NCBI GenBank assembly: GCA_002437945.1
Contig: DJSB01000020.1
Span: 1-5,934, forward strand
Reading direction: 5' to 3'
DNA: 5,934 bases
From: Christensenella sp. UBA6345
GTDB lineage: Bacteria > Bacillota > Clostridia > Christensenellales > UBA1242
The notes under the pieces are model-generated. The model worked only from the letters and a program-made list of their open reading frames with translations. It had not been told where the DNA came from and searched no databases. The position numbers and the translations under genes are program-made. Of this stretch, positions 5,228 through 5,934 are shown piece by piece; the first letter of the stretch is position 1; every line of letters starts with the position of its first letter.

Positions 5228-5707
5228 TTAATGTCTCTTTTTTATATTATCACTATCTATAATTATTGTTATTGGACCATCATTATGTTGGTCTATCTGC
5301 ATATCGGCTCTAAATATACCATGTTTAACTTTTTCTTCGCCAATGGCATAACGCATACCGAGTACAAACTGTGTATATAGTTTAGCCGATTCTTCAGGTT
5401 TCATCGCTTCTATAAAACTTGGTCTTAATCCGTGCGAACAATCAGCATATAATGTAAAGTTGGGTACAACAAGTATTTCGCCACCAACTTGACTTAATTC
5501 ACGATTCATTTTGCCTTCTTCATCTTCAAAAATACGTAGATGAGCAATTTTATTGGCATACCAATTTATATCTTTTGGACATTTGTTTAGATTTTCGTCC
5601 CCATAAGTAAATCCTACATAACATACTATACCAAATGGGATTTCTGCTATTAATTTATCGTTTACTTTTAAAGTGGTATGTTTTACTCTTTGTACCACAA
5701 TTCTCAT
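5228..5707 (-). CDS. dtd: D-aminoacyl-tRNA deacylase (Dtd)
   Basis: Dtd hydrolyses D-aminoacyl-tRNAs (classically D-Tyr-tRNA) and Gly-tRNA(Ala), so recycling tRNA and keeping D-amino acids out of proteins. It is a cytoplasmic homodimer. The 159-residue protein spans the whole family: MRIVVQRV at the start, ANKIAHLRIFEDEEGKMN (51-68), VGGEILVVPNFTLYADC (74-90), GLRPSF (93-98), ADMQI (134-138) and the NDGPIT signature (142-147), whose Gly144-Pro145 is the Gly-cisPro that rejects L-amino acids. The usual SQFTL reads PNFTL here (82-86); Thr85 is kept but Ser and Gln are replaced. The start has AAGGGAG (5722-5716 on the minus strand) eight bases upstream. It is the first gene of a two-gene operon with the hydrolase. 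Confidence 0.96.
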   Translation of the reverse strand: MRIVVQRVKHTTLKVNDKLIAEIPFGIVCYVGFTYGDENLNKCPKDINWYANKIAHLRIFEDEEGKMNRELSQVGGEILVVPNFTLYADCSHGLRPSFIEAMKPEESAKLYTQFVLGMRYAIGEEKVKHGIFRADMQIDQHNDGPITIIIDSDNIKKRH

Positions 5708-5745
5708 ATTGGGTTCTCCCTTATAACATATTTTGGTCTAGAATA

Positions 5746-5775
5746 AGTATATCATAATTTATTTTTAGTGTGCAA
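5746..5775 (-). promoter_or_regulatory. Putative extended -10 promoter of dtd and the hydrolase gene
   Basis: Reading the minus strand, TTGCAC (5775-5770) is followed after 18 bases by TATACT (5751-5746), which is preceded by TGA and so forms an extended -10 element. Transcription would start near 5739, about 30 bases before the dtd start codon. Confidence 0.65.
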
Positions 5776-5815
5776 CAAAACTATATCGAATATATAACTC
5801 TGTAATAATTAATAT

Positions 5816-5902
5816 AAACTATGTGATGTTGGGTTGTACGCTTTGCTTACAACCCAAGTTGCTAATCGCAACAATCATTGCTTCACAATGATTACATAGT
5901 TT
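5816..5902. other. Cloverleaf-forming inverted-repeat element of unknown type
   Basis: Four perfect stems nest into a four-way junction. The outer stem pairs AAACTATGT (5816-5824) with ACATAGTTT (5894-5902), 9 bp. Inside are, in order, a 10-bp hairpin TTGGGTTGTA (5829-5838) with TACAACCCAA (5848-5857), a 5-bp hairpin GTTGC (5858-5862) with GCAAC (5868-5872), and an 8-bp hairpin AATCATTG (5873-5880) with CAATGATT (5886-5893). The arms abut without gaps; only GATG (5825-5828) is unpaired at the junction. Arm lengths do not fit a tRNA, and there is no U tail for a terminator in either direction. It lies upstream of the dtd promoter and so probably outside that transcript. A weaker stem, GGCGT (5909-5913) with ATGCC (5927-5931), follows near the window edge. 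Confidence 0.75.
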
Positions 5903-5934
5903 TGATTCGGCGTCAGTTTATGTCAAATGCCACT

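Noticed and set aside
5044..5262. 72-residue plus-strand frame
   Set aside because: It is antisense to the hydrolase N-terminus, with no ribosome-binding site.
474..5707. Defence, toxin-antitoxin, phage or transposase module
   Set aside because: Every gene-sized frame is assigned to a housekeeping or general enzyme family; none has nuclease, recombinase or toxin hallmarks.
5828..5858. Integron attC-like site
   Set aside because: GTTGGGT fits the R' core GTTRRRY, but the opposite side reads ACCCAAG instead of RYYYAAC, and no integrase or cassette gene is seen.
5816..5902. tRNA gene
   Set aside because: The stems are 9, 10, 5 and 8 bp and the conserved tRNA positions (GTTC in the T-loop, D-loop GG, CCA-side layout) are absent.
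5819..5917. 32-codon open frame on the minus strand through the cloverleaf, containing CNHCE
   Set aside because: It has no start codon with a ribosome-binding site, opens directly after a stop, and its sequence is forced by the palindromic stems.

Overview
The window is AT-rich (by eye around 30% G+C) and uses the standard bacterial code, since tryptophan is read from TGG and no gene needs an internal TGA. Ribosome-binding sites are Gram-positive in style (AAAGGTGA, AAGGGAG, AAAAGGAG), promoters match sigma-A hexamers, and most genes end in U-tailed hairpins. The proteins (thymidine kinase with a GxxGCSKS P-loop, MscL, Dtd, a tiny zinc ribbon, a SunS-like GT2/TPR glycosyltransferase) fit a low-GC member of the Bacillota, most likely an uncultured clostridial or related gut lineage. 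I cannot name the species.

Layout. Bases 1-336 hold no gene. They are a direct tandem repeat: the last 12 bases of one unit, then two full units of 161 and 163 bp. Each unit can fold into two hairpins enclosed by a closing stem. The array runs off the left edge. A 47-residue zinc-ribbon gene follows (474-617, +) with its own promoter and terminator. Next comes a cytoplasmic transglutaminase-like protein (799-1644, +) behind a near-perfect promoter whose -35 element is duplicated. A bidirectional terminator separates it from a convergent glycosyltransferase gene (1747-2811, -). From a divergent intergenic region, tdk (2966-3538, +) and mscL (3538-4191, +) run as a two-gene operon with overlapping stop and start codons. 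A second bidirectional terminator separates mscL from a leftward operon, dtd (5228-5707, -) then an HSL-family alpha/beta hydrolase (4245-5222, -), driven from a good promoter near 5746-5775. Beyond that promoter, at 5816-5902, lies an 87-base element that folds into a near-perfect four-way cloverleaf of unknown identity.

How the genes relate. The coding content is mostly ordinary housekeeping: thymidine salvage (Tdk), osmotic safety valve (MscL), removal of D-amino acids from tRNA (Dtd), plus accessory enzymes without a defined substrate. I see no defence, toxin-antitoxin, phage or CRISPR gene. The parts not explained by known families are the two non-coding structured elements at the edges: the tandem ~162-bp repeat and the cloverleaf. 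Both look like interspersed or RNA/ssDNA-structured elements and deserve a genome-wide search. Smaller oddities are a charged ~70-residue insertion in MscL and a PNFTL in place of SQFTL in Dtd.
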